A DNA stretch of 64,000 nucleotides from Gari tellinella (lineage: Eukaryota > Mollusca > Bivalvia > Cardiida > Psammobiidae): NCBI GenBank assembly GCA_922989275.2, contig OV277858.1, positions 97,512,794-97,576,793 on the forward strand, given 5' to 3'. Below, piece after piece: positions 1-10,369 of the stretch (positions are counted from its first letter, which is position 1; each line of letters starts with the position of its first letter). The position numbers and the translations under genes were made by a program. The notes under the pieces are model-generated. The model was not told the DNA's origin, did no database searches, and worked only from the letters and a program-made list of their open reading frames with translations.

Positions 1-20
1 CAGTGTTATGTTTATTTCAG

Positions 21-3000
21 GCGGCTGGGTGGATGTCTACATATTGGTACGTTGCTCTGAGTCTGGCCCTGGTAGCTGTCAGTGTAGCTGTGGTCTCTAT
101 CAGGCTGTATCTCAGACAAAAAGAGTAAGATTGACTTTATTCATCTGCATGCGGTATAGTAATTATACCGTAAGTCCCAGGACTCCAGATAAAACGGGGG
201 AAACTGAACAAATCTACATTTCTCACTCATTTAAGCAGCAAATCCTATGGTGTTACTACTCATTAGAATCGTCTCAAAGAGACGATTCTAATGAGTAGTG
301 ACACCATAGGGTTTAATGCAGAAATAAAGAATTTAGTTTTTGAAATACTCCCCTTATCTGGAGTCCTGAAAATCTCTCTATTATAACCACTAAAACAGGG
401 CTAATTAATTTCTCAAAAGACATGTGACAGCTTAAATTAAATTAAAAGTAAAACAGAAAGCTACTGTAGGAGTTTCATGTACTTGCTTTAAGCAGTCACC
501 TGCCTTTAAACACCTGCTAATAAACACAGTTTAGTGGTCGTTTTAGAGAGGTTTTACTGTAAATTATATTTTAACTGTGAATCCTAGTGGTGCATATACA
601 CATAATGTACAAACAATGTACCTGTGAGGAGTACACTTGTCATGGTGTATAAATAGTGTAGACCTAGATCAGTGGACTCCCACAGTAGCCCTCAGACTGC
701 TCAGGGTTTGCATTGTTTTGGCATTTTTCAATACATTAACATAAACAACCCTAGATAGTCTAATATGGACTTTATATTTACTAAGTTGGAAATGTAAATT
801 GTCCATGTAAATATTCAGGAGTCAGTGACCTCCAGCTAGATCTGCACATATATGCCTTGTAAAGGGCAGAAAGTAGACCGTAATGCTACTTTGATAAACA
901 ACCTTAACCTTTAACCTCATAGCTTGTTTCTAGTTTTGAAGATAGCTAGGTGACTACTTAAAGTCTTGTAAAATGCAGAAAGTAGACCGTAACAACCATA
1001 ACCTTTTACCTCATACCCTGTTTCTAGTTTTGAAGACAGGTGGCCACTTAAAGCAGGCTAAAAGTAAAGCAAAATGGGCGATAAGGCGCATTCTGCTTTA
1101 CTTTCAGCCTGCTTTAAGCTACCATCTACTAGCATATAGAAAATATTTATTACTGTACATATTCATGAAGGTATCAAAGGACTATTTCATTAGTGGATGA
1201 ATAAATTAATGGCATCAAAAGGCATATTTATGGGGTAATGGGATAAGCATGTTAATTATAATTATTGCAAACAGTTTGAATCCAGATGAGACTTCCAGCT
1301 AATGAGCATAAGAAATATTTTCTATATTCTGGTAGATGGTAGCTAATTAAAGCAGGCTGAAAGTAAAAGCAGTAAATCACTGTAAAGGTGCATTCTGCTT
1401 TACTTTCAAACTGCTTTAAGAAGTAAATACTAGATAAAGGCTTTAGGGTAAAGGGTTAAGCAGGGTTCCAAATAAGAGGGGTATTTCAAAAACTAAAATC
1501 TTTATTTCTGCATTAAACCCAATGGTGTCACTACTCGTTAGAATCATCTTTTTGAAACGATTCTAATGAGTAGCAACACCATTGGATTTGGTATTGAAAT
1601 GAAAGAGAAAATGTTGAATTTGTTCAGTCTTCTCCCTCTTAAACAAGCAATGGGGTAAAGGGCTAAGCTTAAGAGTACTTGACACTAAACCCTTAAGTGT
1701 ACTAAAAATTTAGTGAGCCAAATTGTTAGTTAACCAAAATGTTTAACTGAACTTTAAATTCAAATACTTCATTATGGTCCAATAATGTCTCAGTGATGCA
1801 TTCAAAATAAGACTTACTTTGAGTAATTTGATCCATAAATCTCCTTGATCCATTAGAGCAAGAATTTGTGTCTTTGCAAATATTTGTAAGGGTTGCAGCA
1901 GCAATTCAAACGTTATAATGCTTTTGCTATGGTGTTCATGTTAAGGAGGAAAGACTTGATAGGACAAGCATTTGTTACAAGAGCAGGAAATAGTAAATTG
2001 CCTTATCTCTTAATTAACCATTAGGGTACAAAACATCTTACAGTGAGAGAATACTTATCACTAAGTTATTAGACATAATAATTTTGACGCCTAACCCTTC
2101 TCCTGGTATTAGTGTATATTGATGTTTTTGTTTTAATCCCTTAACCCATTATCCAATAAATACACCTTTTTACTCCCCTTATTTATTCCTCCACTTAAGG
2201 CAATAGTTCCAATTTATGTAGCCATGAATATAATATTGTAAGAATATTTTCTTTTTCCTAGCAGATTGTAGCTTCAAGCAGGCTGAAAGTAAAGCAGAAT
2301 GTGCCTTAAGGCACATTCTGCTTTACTTTCAACCTGCTTTAAGTGGTCAACTATCTTCAATATAAGAAACAGGCTATGGGGTAATAGGTTAACTGCCTTA
2401 CCCTGAGTCAAATAGTTACAGTGCTCCCCTCCTAACAACGATTCCCTATAAACAACAACGTTTGCCATTGTTCACCAAACAAAACAATTATCTAACATTT
2501 TCACTGCTGAAATGCCGTCTGCTTAAAATTGTTGTCTGCTGTTTATCTCAAGGTTATGTATTGGATATTTTGACTGAAGAAATATAAAGACAAGTCACAA
2601 TCTCTGCCGGAATTTCTACAAGGAGCAAATCATCTTTTTGACTGTTGCAAGTCACAAACAGTTTGAATGAAGATCAGAAACCGCGTTACAGGGTGTCTAA
2701 TCTGGATTCAAGCTGTTTGCAAATTAATATATTTTTAGCCAATGCCCCTCCCTATAACAACTTCCTCCGAACAACACACCCAAAATTTGTCTCCCATTGG
2801 ATGTTGTTGTAGAGAGGGAGGAATGTATTTGCAAACAGTTTTGATTCTGATTAGAAGCTGCTCCTTCAGGAGCTGTCTGATCAGAGTCTGTAATTTTTCC
2901 TTATAGAATCTGTCTGACACAAGGCTCCACTCTTAGCCTCGGGAAAAGTTCCTTATAATATTGGCTGATGTAATAATTCAGATCATAGATATTCATTGTG

Positions 3001-4686
3001 GATGGAGTTTTACACATTCAACCCTACTGACGAGTATACTGGTCATTTACAAACTGTGTACCTATGAGAATTACACTTGTCTCATGCAAACAGTGTAGAC
3101 CCTGATCAGAGGGCTCCTTAAGGAGCCCTCTGATTAGGGTCTACACTGTTTGTCATTTTGAAATACATTGTTTAAATCAACCCTAAATAGTCAAAAATGG
3201 ACTGGACTTATTTTGAAATTGGAAGTGTCCAATAAAAGTTTCAGGGGTAAATGAGTTAAGATATGAATATTCATTGGGAAAGTGTTGTTGTCAATAACGT
3301 TTGCAATAAATTTTCCTAAATGTGCCACTACTTGCAGTGAGAAACTTATGGTAGCCCTGCATCAGAACTGCCATAAGTTAATCTTGAAAAATCCTAAGAT
3401 TTCCAAATTTTCTAATTTTCAAGTGTGATTACTTAAAGCAGGTTGAAAGTAAAGCAGAATGTGCCTGAAGGCGCATTCTGCTTTACTTTCAGCCGACTTT
3501 AAGCAACCATCTGCTAGGATAAACATCCATTGATTTCAGAAAATCTGGGAAAATTGCAGCTCTTCTGTGTCCTAAACCGAAAGTTGTCGAATTCAAACTT
3601 TCGTCTCTGTCTGTAAGGGTTTCAATTGCAGTAGTTTTATTGTATATCTTTTTAGCTCACCTGGCACATAGTGCCAAGGTGAGCTTTTAGGATCGCTGGA
3701 TGTCCGTCGTCCGTCCGTCCGTCCGTCCACAATTGTTCGTTAACACTCTACCAGGTTCAAATCTCATTGGATCTTGATGAAACTTGGTCATAATGTTTGC
3801 CTCAATGAAATCAAGGTCATGTCCGGTCAAAAATTAGGTCACTAGGTCAAATTATCGAAAAACCTTGTTAACACTCTAGAGGCTACAAATTTCATTGGAT
3901 CTTCATGAAACTTCTTCAAAATGTTTGCCTCAATGAAATCTAGGTCAAGTTCGAATGAGGGTCATGTCCAGTCAAAACTAGGTCACTAGGTCAAATTATC
4001 GAAAAACCTTGTTAACACTCTAGAGGCTACAAATTTCATTTGATCTTCATGAAACTTCATCAATATGATTGCCTCAATGAAATATAGGCCAAGTTCGAAT
4101 GTGGGTCATGTTCGGTCAAAAACTAGGTCACAAGGTCAAATCTTCGAAAAACCTTGTTAACACTCTAGAGACTACAAATTTCATTGGATCTTCATGAAAC
4201 TTCATCAAAATGTTTGCCTCAATGAAATCTAGGCCATCTTCGTATGTGGGCCATGTCCGGTCAAAAACTAGGTCACTAGGTCAAATCATCGAAAAACCTC
4301 GTTAACACTCTATAGAGACTACAAATTTCATTGAATCTTCATGAAACTTGAACAAAATGTTTGTCTCATTGAAATCGAGGTCAAGTTATGTGGGTCATGC
4401 CCGGTCAAAAACTAGGTCACACGGTGTACATGGTTACATGGTTACCAGGTGAGCGATTTAGGGCCATAGTGGCCCTCGTTATAATTGGAACCCCAACCAC
4501 ATATTCTGTCTTGAAAATTACAATGCTTTTTTATCTTTTTGCAGGAAAAGGAAAGCAGGGGAGCTAAATATGGTTGAATACTGGGCCAACCCTAATCAGT
4601 TATCTGCCCTTGGATTTGAGAACATTGTTTATGATGTGGCCCATCAGCCTCTAGATTCAAATGCAGAAATCAACAGACATTCCTAA
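21..4686 (+). CDS. Single-pass membrane protein, last two exons (5' partial)
   Basis: Exons 21-124 and 4545-4686, joined in phase 2 (acceptor TTTATTTCAG before 21, donor GTAAGA at 125, acceptor TTTTTGCAG before 4545), end at TAA 4684-4686. The first exon encodes a hydrophobic helix (YWYVALSLALVAVSVAVV) followed by basic RLYLRQK, as expected for a transmembrane segment with a stop-transfer end. The second encodes a cytoplasmic tail of about 50 residues containing LSALGFENIVYDV. F-x-N-x-x-Y resembles the NPxY-type sorting or PTB motif of lipoprotein-receptor-like proteins, with Ile in place of Pro. The extracellular part lies off the window, so the family is not determined; an LRP-type receptor or an adhesion protein is possible. 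Exon structure is well supported, function is not. Confidence 0.72.
168..559. mobile_element. P1 MITE, split by S1
   Basis: TA-flanked P1: the left end survives as a diverged stub (168-177), the right end is complete (GAGAGGTTTTACTG at 546-559). The alpha-like palindrome (AGTAAAACAGAAAGCT) lies in the right part. Confidence 0.6.
178..368. mobile_element. S1 MITE inside P1
   Basis: Ends CAGGACTCCAGATAA and TTATCTGGAGTCCTG; gamma palindrome around 242-310. Flanks AAGTCC (172-177) and AAAATC (369-374) are diverged copies of AAAACC in the P1 terminus, consistent with a 6-bp duplication. Confidence 0.75.
578..1000. repeat. Decayed T2 and T1 fragments with a local duplication
   Basis: 578-828 is a degraded T2 with beta core remnants. 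The segment GCAGAAAGTAGACCGTAA occurs at about 867 and again at 974, showing a partial tandem duplication of about 107 bp that includes a T1 left end. Confidence 0.5.
1000..1246. mobile_element. T1 MITE
   Basis: Ends ACCTTTTACCTCATA and TATGGGGTAATGGGATAA. The alpha palindrome apex is changed to GGGCGATAAGGCGC, so the left stem is less perfect than usual. Confidence 0.75.
1305..1665. mobile_element. Truncated T1 carrying an S1 copy (about 1458-1640)
   Basis: The T1 left end is missing, with core and right arm present (1340-1455). S1 begins CAGGGTTCCAAATAAG at 1458 with its gamma palindrome, but its right end is eroded. The T1 end CAATGGGGTAAAGGG follows at 1648. Confidence 0.6.
2141..2392. 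mobile_element. T1 MITE
   Basis: Complete, TTAA at 2141-2144 and 2389-2392. The core palindrome (2275-2343) is almost perfect around GCCTTAAGGC. Confidence 0.85.
2419..2825. mobile_element. P3 MITE with T4-like interior
   Basis: Flanked by TA (2417-2418, 2826-2827); ends CAGTGCTCCCCTCC and GAGAGGGAGGAATG. The inner part has CTGCTGAAATGCCGTCTGCTT and the beta stem GTCACAAACAGTTTGAAT, both T4 features absent from the short P3 copy at 22631. Confidence 0.7.
3010..3260. mobile_element. T2 MITE
   Basis: Beta palindrome at 3089-3152 with apex GGGCTCCTTAAGGAGCCC; right end TTTCAGGGGTAAATGAGTTAA. The left TTAA is lost. Confidence 0.75.
3360..3570. mobile_element. S2 MITE, diverged
   Basis: GAACTGCCATAAGTTAATC at the left and AAAATTGCAGCTCTTCTG at the right, with the alpha core (3432-3503) and a T1-derived CTGCTAGGATA in between. 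Confidence 0.6.
3651..4480 (-). mobile_element. H element with about 145-bp tandem units
   Basis: Starts TTTTTAGCTCACC followed by the hairpin TGGCACATAGTGCCA, then (GTCC)n, and ends GGTGAGCGATTTAGGGCC with hairpin GGGCCATAGTGGCCC. Inside, AACCTTGTTAACACTCTAGA recurs at about 3861, 4005, 4150 and 4295. No coding frame. Confidence 0.75.
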
Positions 4687-4727
4687 TTAATGCTCACTAT
4701 AACTTGTATGTATGACAGTTGAACCTT

Positions 4728-4733
4728 AATAAA
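4728..4733 (+). other. Polyadenylation signal of the membrane-protein gene
   Basis: AATAAA lies 42 bp after the stop codon at 4686, a normal distance for a short 3' UTR. A T1 element starts 11 bp further on, so the transcript probably ends just before or inside it. Confidence 0.5.
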
Positions 4734-4898
4734 ACAAACTCACTTAACCCTTTACTCCAAAAATATGCACATTTACGCATTTAATTTGTTCATACCCATA
4801 AGAAAATAGTTCCAACTAATACATTCATAAACATGAACTTAAAAGAAATATTTTCTGTATCCTTGCATATGGACTGAAATAAACAGAATGCGCCTTAA

Positions 4899-5422
4899 AG
4901 GGACTCGCAACCGGATGGTGTACTTGTCAAAATAAAATAAAATACTCAAATAAAAGCAAATGTGTGGCATTATTTGGCTTCTGACATTAAAAAAATATGA
5001 TCAGTCCAAAAAAAGTCTCAAGAATCGTCACCGAATCTTAGTTTTTTAGATATTTTCCATCGTTTTTCTACAGCTGACGGTATAGTTGTTGTTGTTGCTT
5101 CTCTACACGGGCTCAGACATAAACCCGAACCGAATAAAGTATTATTGTTCGCTACCAGTGAAGTACGTTAATTCGCTACCATATAATTTTATAGAGAGCG
5201 CTGGTAACCGAGGTAGTAAAGGCGCTTCATCATTTTTCATGTTTGTCTCCGCATGGAGGGTCACGGGTTCGAATCCCACCAGAGCTTCTTCTTTTCTTTT
5301 TTTTTGAAATGCATTTTTTAACAGAATTTATTATCCTAAACTAAATCTTACCCATTTATATAAGCATTTGACATATATTTACAAATTACTATTTTTAATG
5401 CTAAATCCGGTTGCGAGCCTCT
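4899..5422 (+). mobile_element. T5 MITE carrying a tRNA-like sequence
   Basis: Inverted ends AGGGACTCGCAACCGGAT and ATCCGGTTGCGAGCCTCT; TTAA duplicated at 4895-4898 and 5423-5426. Sister copy 17803-18312 is in the opposite orientation. Confidence 0.88.
5198..5285 (+). tRNA. Class II (Ser/Leu-type) tRNA-like sequence inside T5
   Basis: 88 nt: acceptor GCGCTGG pairs 6 of 7 with CCAGAGC, D-arm CCGAGGTAGTAAAGGC, a long variable arm CTCCGCATGGAG, and T-loop GGGTTCGAATCCC. The anticodon arm does not fold convincingly and the T-stem has two mismatches, so it is probably a pseudogene. Confidence 0.65.
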
Positions 5423-5525
5423 TTAAGGCACATTCTGCTCTTTTTTCAAACTGTTTTAAGAGGTACCTGTCCCTAAAGCTAGAAACAGACTATTAGGTAA
5501 AGGGTTAGGTTTGAATTTATCCACA

Positions 5526-5813
5526 TTTCAGTGTTTCACATGGCCTAGCCACGTTTAACTTTGAAATACGGAAGGGTCAGTTCGACTAAAGCAAATTTTG
5601 GTTATCGAGGTTTGACAGTACAGTCGAACTTCAATATCTAGAACTCGTTTAATTGGAACTATCTGATTTGTCGACACAAGAATTGCATTATTTTATGCTT
5701 GGTAAAGTTGAACATACCCGTATTTCAAAGTTAAAACATGGCTTAGCCACGTTTTAACTTTGAAATACGGGTATGTTTGACCTAACCGAGCTCGAGATAT
5801 TGAAGTTCAACTG
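5526..5813. mobile_element. P2 fragment followed by a complete P2 (5621-5813)
   Basis: The complete copy is 193 bp, TA at 5619-5620 and 5814-5815, with palindrome ACATACCCGTATTTCAAAGT at the centre. 5526-5618 is a half copy with GTTTAACTTTGAAATACGG. Confidence 0.8.
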
Positions 5814-5855
5814 TATGTATTATTCTTTGGTTGACATTTGATAACTCTTATTCAC

Positions 5856-6106
5856 TTAACTCATTATCCACTGAAATTTCCAATGGACAAATCCAGTTTA
5901 CAACAAAGGCTGCTCGATCCATTTTAGACTATTTAGGGTTGTTTTTTTATATATTGCAAAATGACACACTGAAGTGCCTGATTAGAGGGCTCCTGCAGGA
6001 GCCCTCTAATCAGGGACTTCACTGTTTGCATTAGAAAAATGTACCCTTCACAGGTACGCTTTTGGTAAACGACACATATATGCGTCACTAGGGCACAATG
6101 AGTTAT
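5856..6106. mobile_element. T2 MITE
   Basis: TTAACTCATTATCCACTGAA at the left; right end CACTAGGGCACAATGAGTTA. Beta palindrome 5970-6028 with apex CTCCTGCAGGAG. Confidence 0.8.
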
Positions 6107-6212
6107 GTCAAACATGCCCGTATTCCAAAATTAAAACATGGCTAAATATCGTTTTAACTTTAAAGTACGAGTAAGTTCGGCAAAAGTGAACTAGATTTAT
6201 CAGCATTGAAGA
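6107..6212. repeat. P2 fragment
   Basis: CATGCCCGTATTCCAAAATT and GTTTTAACTTTAAAGTACG are diverged arms of the P2 palindrome; the ends are eroded. Confidence 0.5.
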
Positions 6213-6291
6213 TTGATCTCTTGTTCTGGATTTGACATTTTGTTAAGTTTTATCCATTGACTCAGAACAATTATTTACATTACTACAAATA

Positions 6292-6344
6292 TTTCGACTG
6301 TATCACACAGTCAGCTGACGAAGACTTACGAAACAGTCGAAATT
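6292..6344 (+). ncRNA. Possible hammerhead-ribozyme-like fold
   Basis: ATTTCGACTGT (6292-6302) pairs perfectly with ACAGTCGAAAT (6334-6344). The strand between them contains CTGACGA (6316-6322) and GAAA (6331-6334), matching the hammerhead core CUGANGA and GAAA, with a GUA-type cleavage site. Stem II (AGACTTAC) does not pair well, so activity is doubtful. Confidence 0.35.
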
Positions 6345-6345
6345 G

Positions 6346-6749
6346 TAACGTGCAAACCGAGTGACACAGCAACAACAAACCCTGTTGATGCATAATTTAA
6401 GCTCACACCAAGAGGTGTTTGTTGTGCTACATATATTAACTTACTTCCGAACATGCAATGATTTGGGAAGCCCCATTTGCATAATACCAACATTCCACGA
6501 AGGTTACATAACTCGCCCTTCCCAGAAGTCTCATCTCGAGACTAGGACCCTGGGAGAAATGTGGGTAAGGCAACTCCAGTCTGGCAGTTGTCTTTATCCC
6601 AGCACGGCCACCATTTGTAACGTGCAAACCGAGTCACACAGCAACAACAAACCATGTCAATGCAAAGCTTAAGCTCACACCAAGAGGTGTTTGTAGCGCT
6701 ATATTAACTCAATTTCAAACATACAATGATTTGGGAAACCTCATTTGCA
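6346..6749. repeat. Long direct repeat, 136 and 133 bp
   Basis: GTAACGTGCAAACCGAGTNA starts copies at 6346 and 6617; both contain TCACACCAAGAGGTGTTTGT and end near CATTTGCA. A unique 135-bp segment (6482-6616) separates them, like a very short LTR-type or solo-repeat unit. No coding capacity. Confidence 0.65.
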
Positions 6750-7003
6750 GATTCTTTCTTTGTCATTGTATGATTATGTATAATAAGAGTAAATACAGAA
6801 ATGACATAATAAAAAAAAAAGAGTTTTTTTTTAGATTTTTTTATTTTGAAATACCATACTAGCACCTGTGGTTGGGGCTTACTTTTAGTTTTCCTGTATT
6901 ATCTTCTTGAAGGAACAGAAACTATAAATTTTCTCTCTATTGAACATCTACTAAGAGACCGTTCAATACAATGTCCATAAGCAGTTGCATGCTCACACAG
7001 TTT

Positions 7004-7085
7004 GTTGCTAAATGCAGGATAAAAATCATGCAGAAAACTCCTGCAGGAGCTTTCTACATTATTTTTATCCTGCATTTAACAGTCT
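7004..7085. repeat. Isolated hairpin
   Basis: AAATGCAGGATAAAAATNATG and its complement flank an apex ACTCCTGCAGGAGCT. It resembles the P1 core design, but no P1 ends are visible. Confidence 0.6.
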
Positions 7086-7126
7086 AGTGGCTTTGATGAG
7101 ATCCATGATTCCTCAATGATGTTCGC

Positions 7127-7362
7127 TTAACCCATTACCCTATAGCCTGTTTCTAGTTTTGAAAACAAGCGACCACTTAAAGCAGGTTGAAAGTAAAGCA
7201 GAATGTGCCATAAGGCATATTCTGCTTTACTTTTAACCTGCTTTAAGCTATTATCTGGTAGAATATAGACACTATTTCTTACGATTCTTATTTGAACTAT
7301 GTTCTTCAGTTGAGGAATGAATTAGAGGCGTAAAAAGCCATATTTATGGGGTAATGGGTTAA
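7127..7362. mobile_element. T1 MITE
   Basis: Complete, in the orientation with CCTGTTTCTAGTTTTGAAAA on the left. TTAA at 7127 and 7359. Confidence 0.85.
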
Positions 7363-7404
7363 TACAGGTTTGACTGTAAATGCAAATGAAATCACTATTT
7401 TCTA

Positions 7405-7605
7405 AAGGTCAAGTGCTGTTATTCTAAAGGTCAAGTGCTGTTATTTTCCCTTGTTGACATACTAATGGTGTTTATGGGCAAGGGATGGATGAGTGACATG
7501 ACATAATGGTTTGTAGATTGTATGAAAAATGTTTCGTTCAACATTTGTGGGTGATGAAATCATGGAGGAATTATATATACATATGTATGTATAATTCCTC
7601 CATGA
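7405..7605. repeat. Short direct repeat and a 44-bp perfect hairpin
   Basis: TCTAAAGGTCAAGTGCTGTT is repeated in tandem at about 7400-7443. At 7560-7605 CATGGAGGAATTATAnATAC folds on itself around ATATGTAT. Confidence 0.6.
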
Positions 7606-7840
7606 TGAAATGTAATTGACAATGCAAACCAACTTTCTTTTGGCAAACCAGTAGACATAGTTAAAGACAGAGGGCTGTTTGATACTGAACAAAAGTAATA
7701 CAGAATGCTACTGTTGAAGCTTACTATATTCTTTGCCATGCATTAAGCTGCCATCTGTCTTAAATGACCAACAAGACTTATTCTGAGTGACACTCAAAGT
7801 AAGGTTTTGCTGTTTATCATTCCATCAAAGGCATCTCACA

Positions 7841-8322
7841 TTAACCCTTTACTCCATAGATACGACTTTTAACCCATTACCCCATAGCCTGTTTCTAGAT
7901 TTGAAGATAAGGTGGCCACTTAATGCAGGTTGAAAGTCAAGCAGAATGCTATACTTTCAGCCTGCTTTAACCTACCATCTGCTAGAATATAGAAAATATT
8001 TCTTCTGAGATATATTCATGGCTGTATATATTTGAACTATTTTCTTCAGTGGAGGAATGATACTAAAGGCGTAAAAAGGTGTATTTATAGGGTAATGGGT
8101 TAATGCATTTAATCAATTCCTCCACTGAAAAAAACATTAATGTGTTATACAGTAAAGATTGTGCAATGTAAGAAATATTACCAATATCCTAGCAAGTGGT
8201 AGTTTAAAGCAGGCTGAAAGTAAAGCAGAATGCGCCTTAGGGCACATTCTGCCTTATACTTAACCTGTTTTAAGGGATCACCTGTCTTCAAAACTAAAAA
8301 CAGGCTATAGGGTAAAGGGTAA
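7841..8322. mobile_element. T1 (outer) interrupted by another T1 (7869-8103)
   Basis: The outer copy reads TTAACCCTTTACTCCATAGA, then breaks at its TTTTTAACGC-type site. The inner copy is in the opposite subterminal orientation with TTAA at 7869-7872 and 8100-8103. The outer core is at 8207-8270. Confidence 0.8.
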
Positions 8323-8329
8323 AAACAAG

Positions 8330-8791
8330 ACTGCGCGTTCAATAAACGCTTATGGTGGCAACCTTGACAGTATATTTTGAATTTTTTCTAAGTCCAAATT
8401 AGGTCAAGGTCAAAATCAAGGTTGGGTGATATTGATGGATAGGGAATGGTCCAAGGCAACAGCTGTATAAGTATCCAAGCATTGGAGTAAGCGGTGTTGA
8501 TGCTAGACAAAACGGTAAAATCTAGTTAACCAAGAAATAGCCCACTCAAAATATTCTAAGTCCAAATTAGGTCCAGGTCAAGGTCCAAATCAAGGTTGGG
8601 TATTATTGGTGGCAAGGGAATGGTCCAAGGCAACAACTGTATAAGTATCCAAGCATTTGAATAAGTGGTGTTGTTGCTAGACGAAACGGTAAAATCTACT
8701 TTACCTGGTTACGGACGGACGGACGGACGGACAGGACGATTACTATATGCTCCCGCATCTGTCGATGCCGGGGGCATAAAAAGTATATTTC
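8330..8791 (+). mobile_element. H-like element, two units of about 171 bp
   Basis: CTAAGTCCAAATTAGGTC starts units at about 8388 and 8559; then (GGAC)n and a terminal hairpin GCTCCCGCATCTGTCGATGC leading to GGGGGCATAAAAA. Confidence 0.6.
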
Positions 8792-8939
8792 TGAAAACCA
8801 ACCGACAATGTTATTCCCACTGAATAATACCTGCATTTGCATGTATACTTCTACACTGTTAGCATTATTTTCAATATAGTCAGATTTTTGTGGTACATGT
8901 ATATTGTTAATACATTAGATTTCTTTGCAAATCCTTTAT

Positions 8940-9010
8940 GGCTGCTTGATATAGGACAAAAGTAATGTAAAAAGCTCTTAAGGGAGCTTTTTACATTAAG
9001 CTGTCACCTA
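8940..9010. repeat. Isolated hairpin
   Basis: AATGTAAAAAGCTCTTAAGG and its complement; then AAGCTGTCACC, as in P1 interiors. Ends not recognisable. Confidence 0.5.
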
Positions 9011-9200
9011 TTTGAAAAGATCTTGCATGTGAAGTTTGATATAAGCTGCCTGTCATCATAAATCTCATTGCTAAGAAATCTACTTATTGGCCAGAAAGTA
9101 TTCACATACACACATAAAAGTATTAGACATATTAACCCTTCTTCTGCTTTGAAATTGTTGCCAGCAAAATTTGTAAAATTAAGATTTATTCATTTTTAGA

Positions 9201-9460
9201 TTAACTCATTCACCCCTGAAACTTTAATGGACAATTCCAATTTCAAAATAAGTCTAGTCCATTTTTGGCTATTTAGTGCTGATTTTAACAATTATATTTC
9301 AAAATGACAAACATGCAGTGTAGGCCCTGATCAAAGGGCTCCTTAAGGAGCGCTCTGATCAGGGTCTTCACTACCGTATTTGCATAGGACAAGTGTAATC
9401 CTAACAGGTATACTGTTTGTAAATGACAAGTATACTCATCGCTTGGGTTGAATGTGTTAA
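9201..9460. mobile_element. T2 MITE
   Basis: Both TTAA sites are present. The beta core is slightly unequal (an extra CCGTA at 9373), and the right end is GGGTTGAATGTGTTAA. Confidence 0.82.
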
Positions 9461-9498
9461 TGTGGCATGTGATCTTGATCGAAAATGTTTACAGGAAT

Positions 9499-9651
9499 CA
9501 GGGTCCAAGGTTATCAAGATTTTGAGTTGAGTCTGAGATTGTTCTCAAGCATTTGATTGGTCAGATTTGAGCCTTTGCTCAAATCTGCCCGATCAAATGC
9601 TTGAGAAACGATCTCAGACTCAACTCAAACTCTTTACAACCTTGGGGCCAG
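9499..9651. mobile_element. S4 MITE
   Basis: Almost the whole element is one hairpin: CAGGGTCCAAGGTTAT at the left, ATAACCTTGG-like CAACCTTGGGGCCAG at the right, inner stem TCTCAAGCATTTGATTGG. Confidence 0.75.
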
Positions 9652-9702
9652 TCAAGTCACTATCAGTGCTGGCAAAGGGTTAAGATTTCCATTGTGCAAT
9701 AG

Positions 9703-9926
9703 TTAACCCTTTCCCTCCATAGACGCGCCTTTTAGCGCATTCAGTTTATTCCTCCACTGAAGAAAACAATTCTAAGAAATATTTTCTATATCTCGACAGA
9801 CTGCAGCTTAAAGCAGGCTGAAAGTGAAGCAGAATGTGCCTTAAGGCACATTCTGCTTCACTATCAATCTGCTTTAAGTAGTCACCTATTTTCAAAACTA
9901 GAAACTGGCTATGGGGTAAAGGGTTA
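9703..9926. mobile_element. T1 MITE
   Basis: Left end TTAACCCTTTCCCTCCATAG with GCGCCTTTTAGCGC; the core has GTGAAGCAGAATGTGCC. Confidence 0.82.
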
Positions 9927-10110
9927 ATCTAGTCATCCATGTATATAGTTTGTGAAAATGTGACGTAATGCATGAAGTAATAGTGGATAGTTTTGAAGAC
10001 TTTCTAATTGACACTCAAAGTGTGTATAGTAATGATTTGAATCCAACCTAGACACAGATTCTCATGTATATAAAACTGTATATACTGTACATTTGTATAT
10101 TGTAAAGATA

Positions 10111-10297
10111 CAGTAAAACCTCTTTATTACGGCCACTAAAACGAAGGATATTTGACTGTTTAAAAGACGGGTAGGGACAGCTTAAAGCAAGGTTAAAGGA
10201 GCTTTCTGTTTTACTGTCATTTTACTTTAAGCAGTCACCTGTCATAATCACCTAATAATTAAAACAATGTAATGGTTGTTATAGGGAGGTTTTACTG
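10111..10297. mobile_element. P1 MITE
   Basis: TA-flanked; CAGTAAAACCTCTTTATTAC and GGGAGGTTTTACTG. One core arm is partly lost. Confidence 0.8.
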
Positions 10298-10369
10298 TAT
10301 TAACTATTTCCCCCAGCAGAAGCACCATTCGATGCTTTTACCTTATCCTCCTAGAAATAATAGGTGACC

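Larger units (their letters stand above)
4744..5508. mobile_element. T1 MITE split by T5
   Basis: The left half runs from TTAA 4744 to the core centre GCGCCTTAA (4891-4898); the right half resumes TTAAGGCACATTCTGC at 5423. The T5 element sits exactly in the TTAA at the palindrome centre. Confidence 0.85.

Noticed and set aside
8..298. 96-codon open frame at the window start
   Set aside because: It reads through an acceptor and donor in the wrong frame and into S1; the frame giving a transmembrane helix joins in phase to the exon at 4545.
3838..4300. CRISPR-like array
   Set aside because: The units are 145 bp with no short repeat/spacer alternation, in a eukaryotic intron: a minisatellite inside an H element.
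5086..5307. 73-codon frame through T5
   Set aside because: It covers the tRNA-like sequence; no coding signature.
6361..6672. 103-codon frame
   Set aside because: It runs across both copies of a non-coding direct repeat and matches no family I know.
6346..6749. LTR retrotransposon
   Set aside because: The repeats are 136/133 bp with only 135 bp between them, with no primer-binding site, polypurine tract or frame; an LTR call is not supported.
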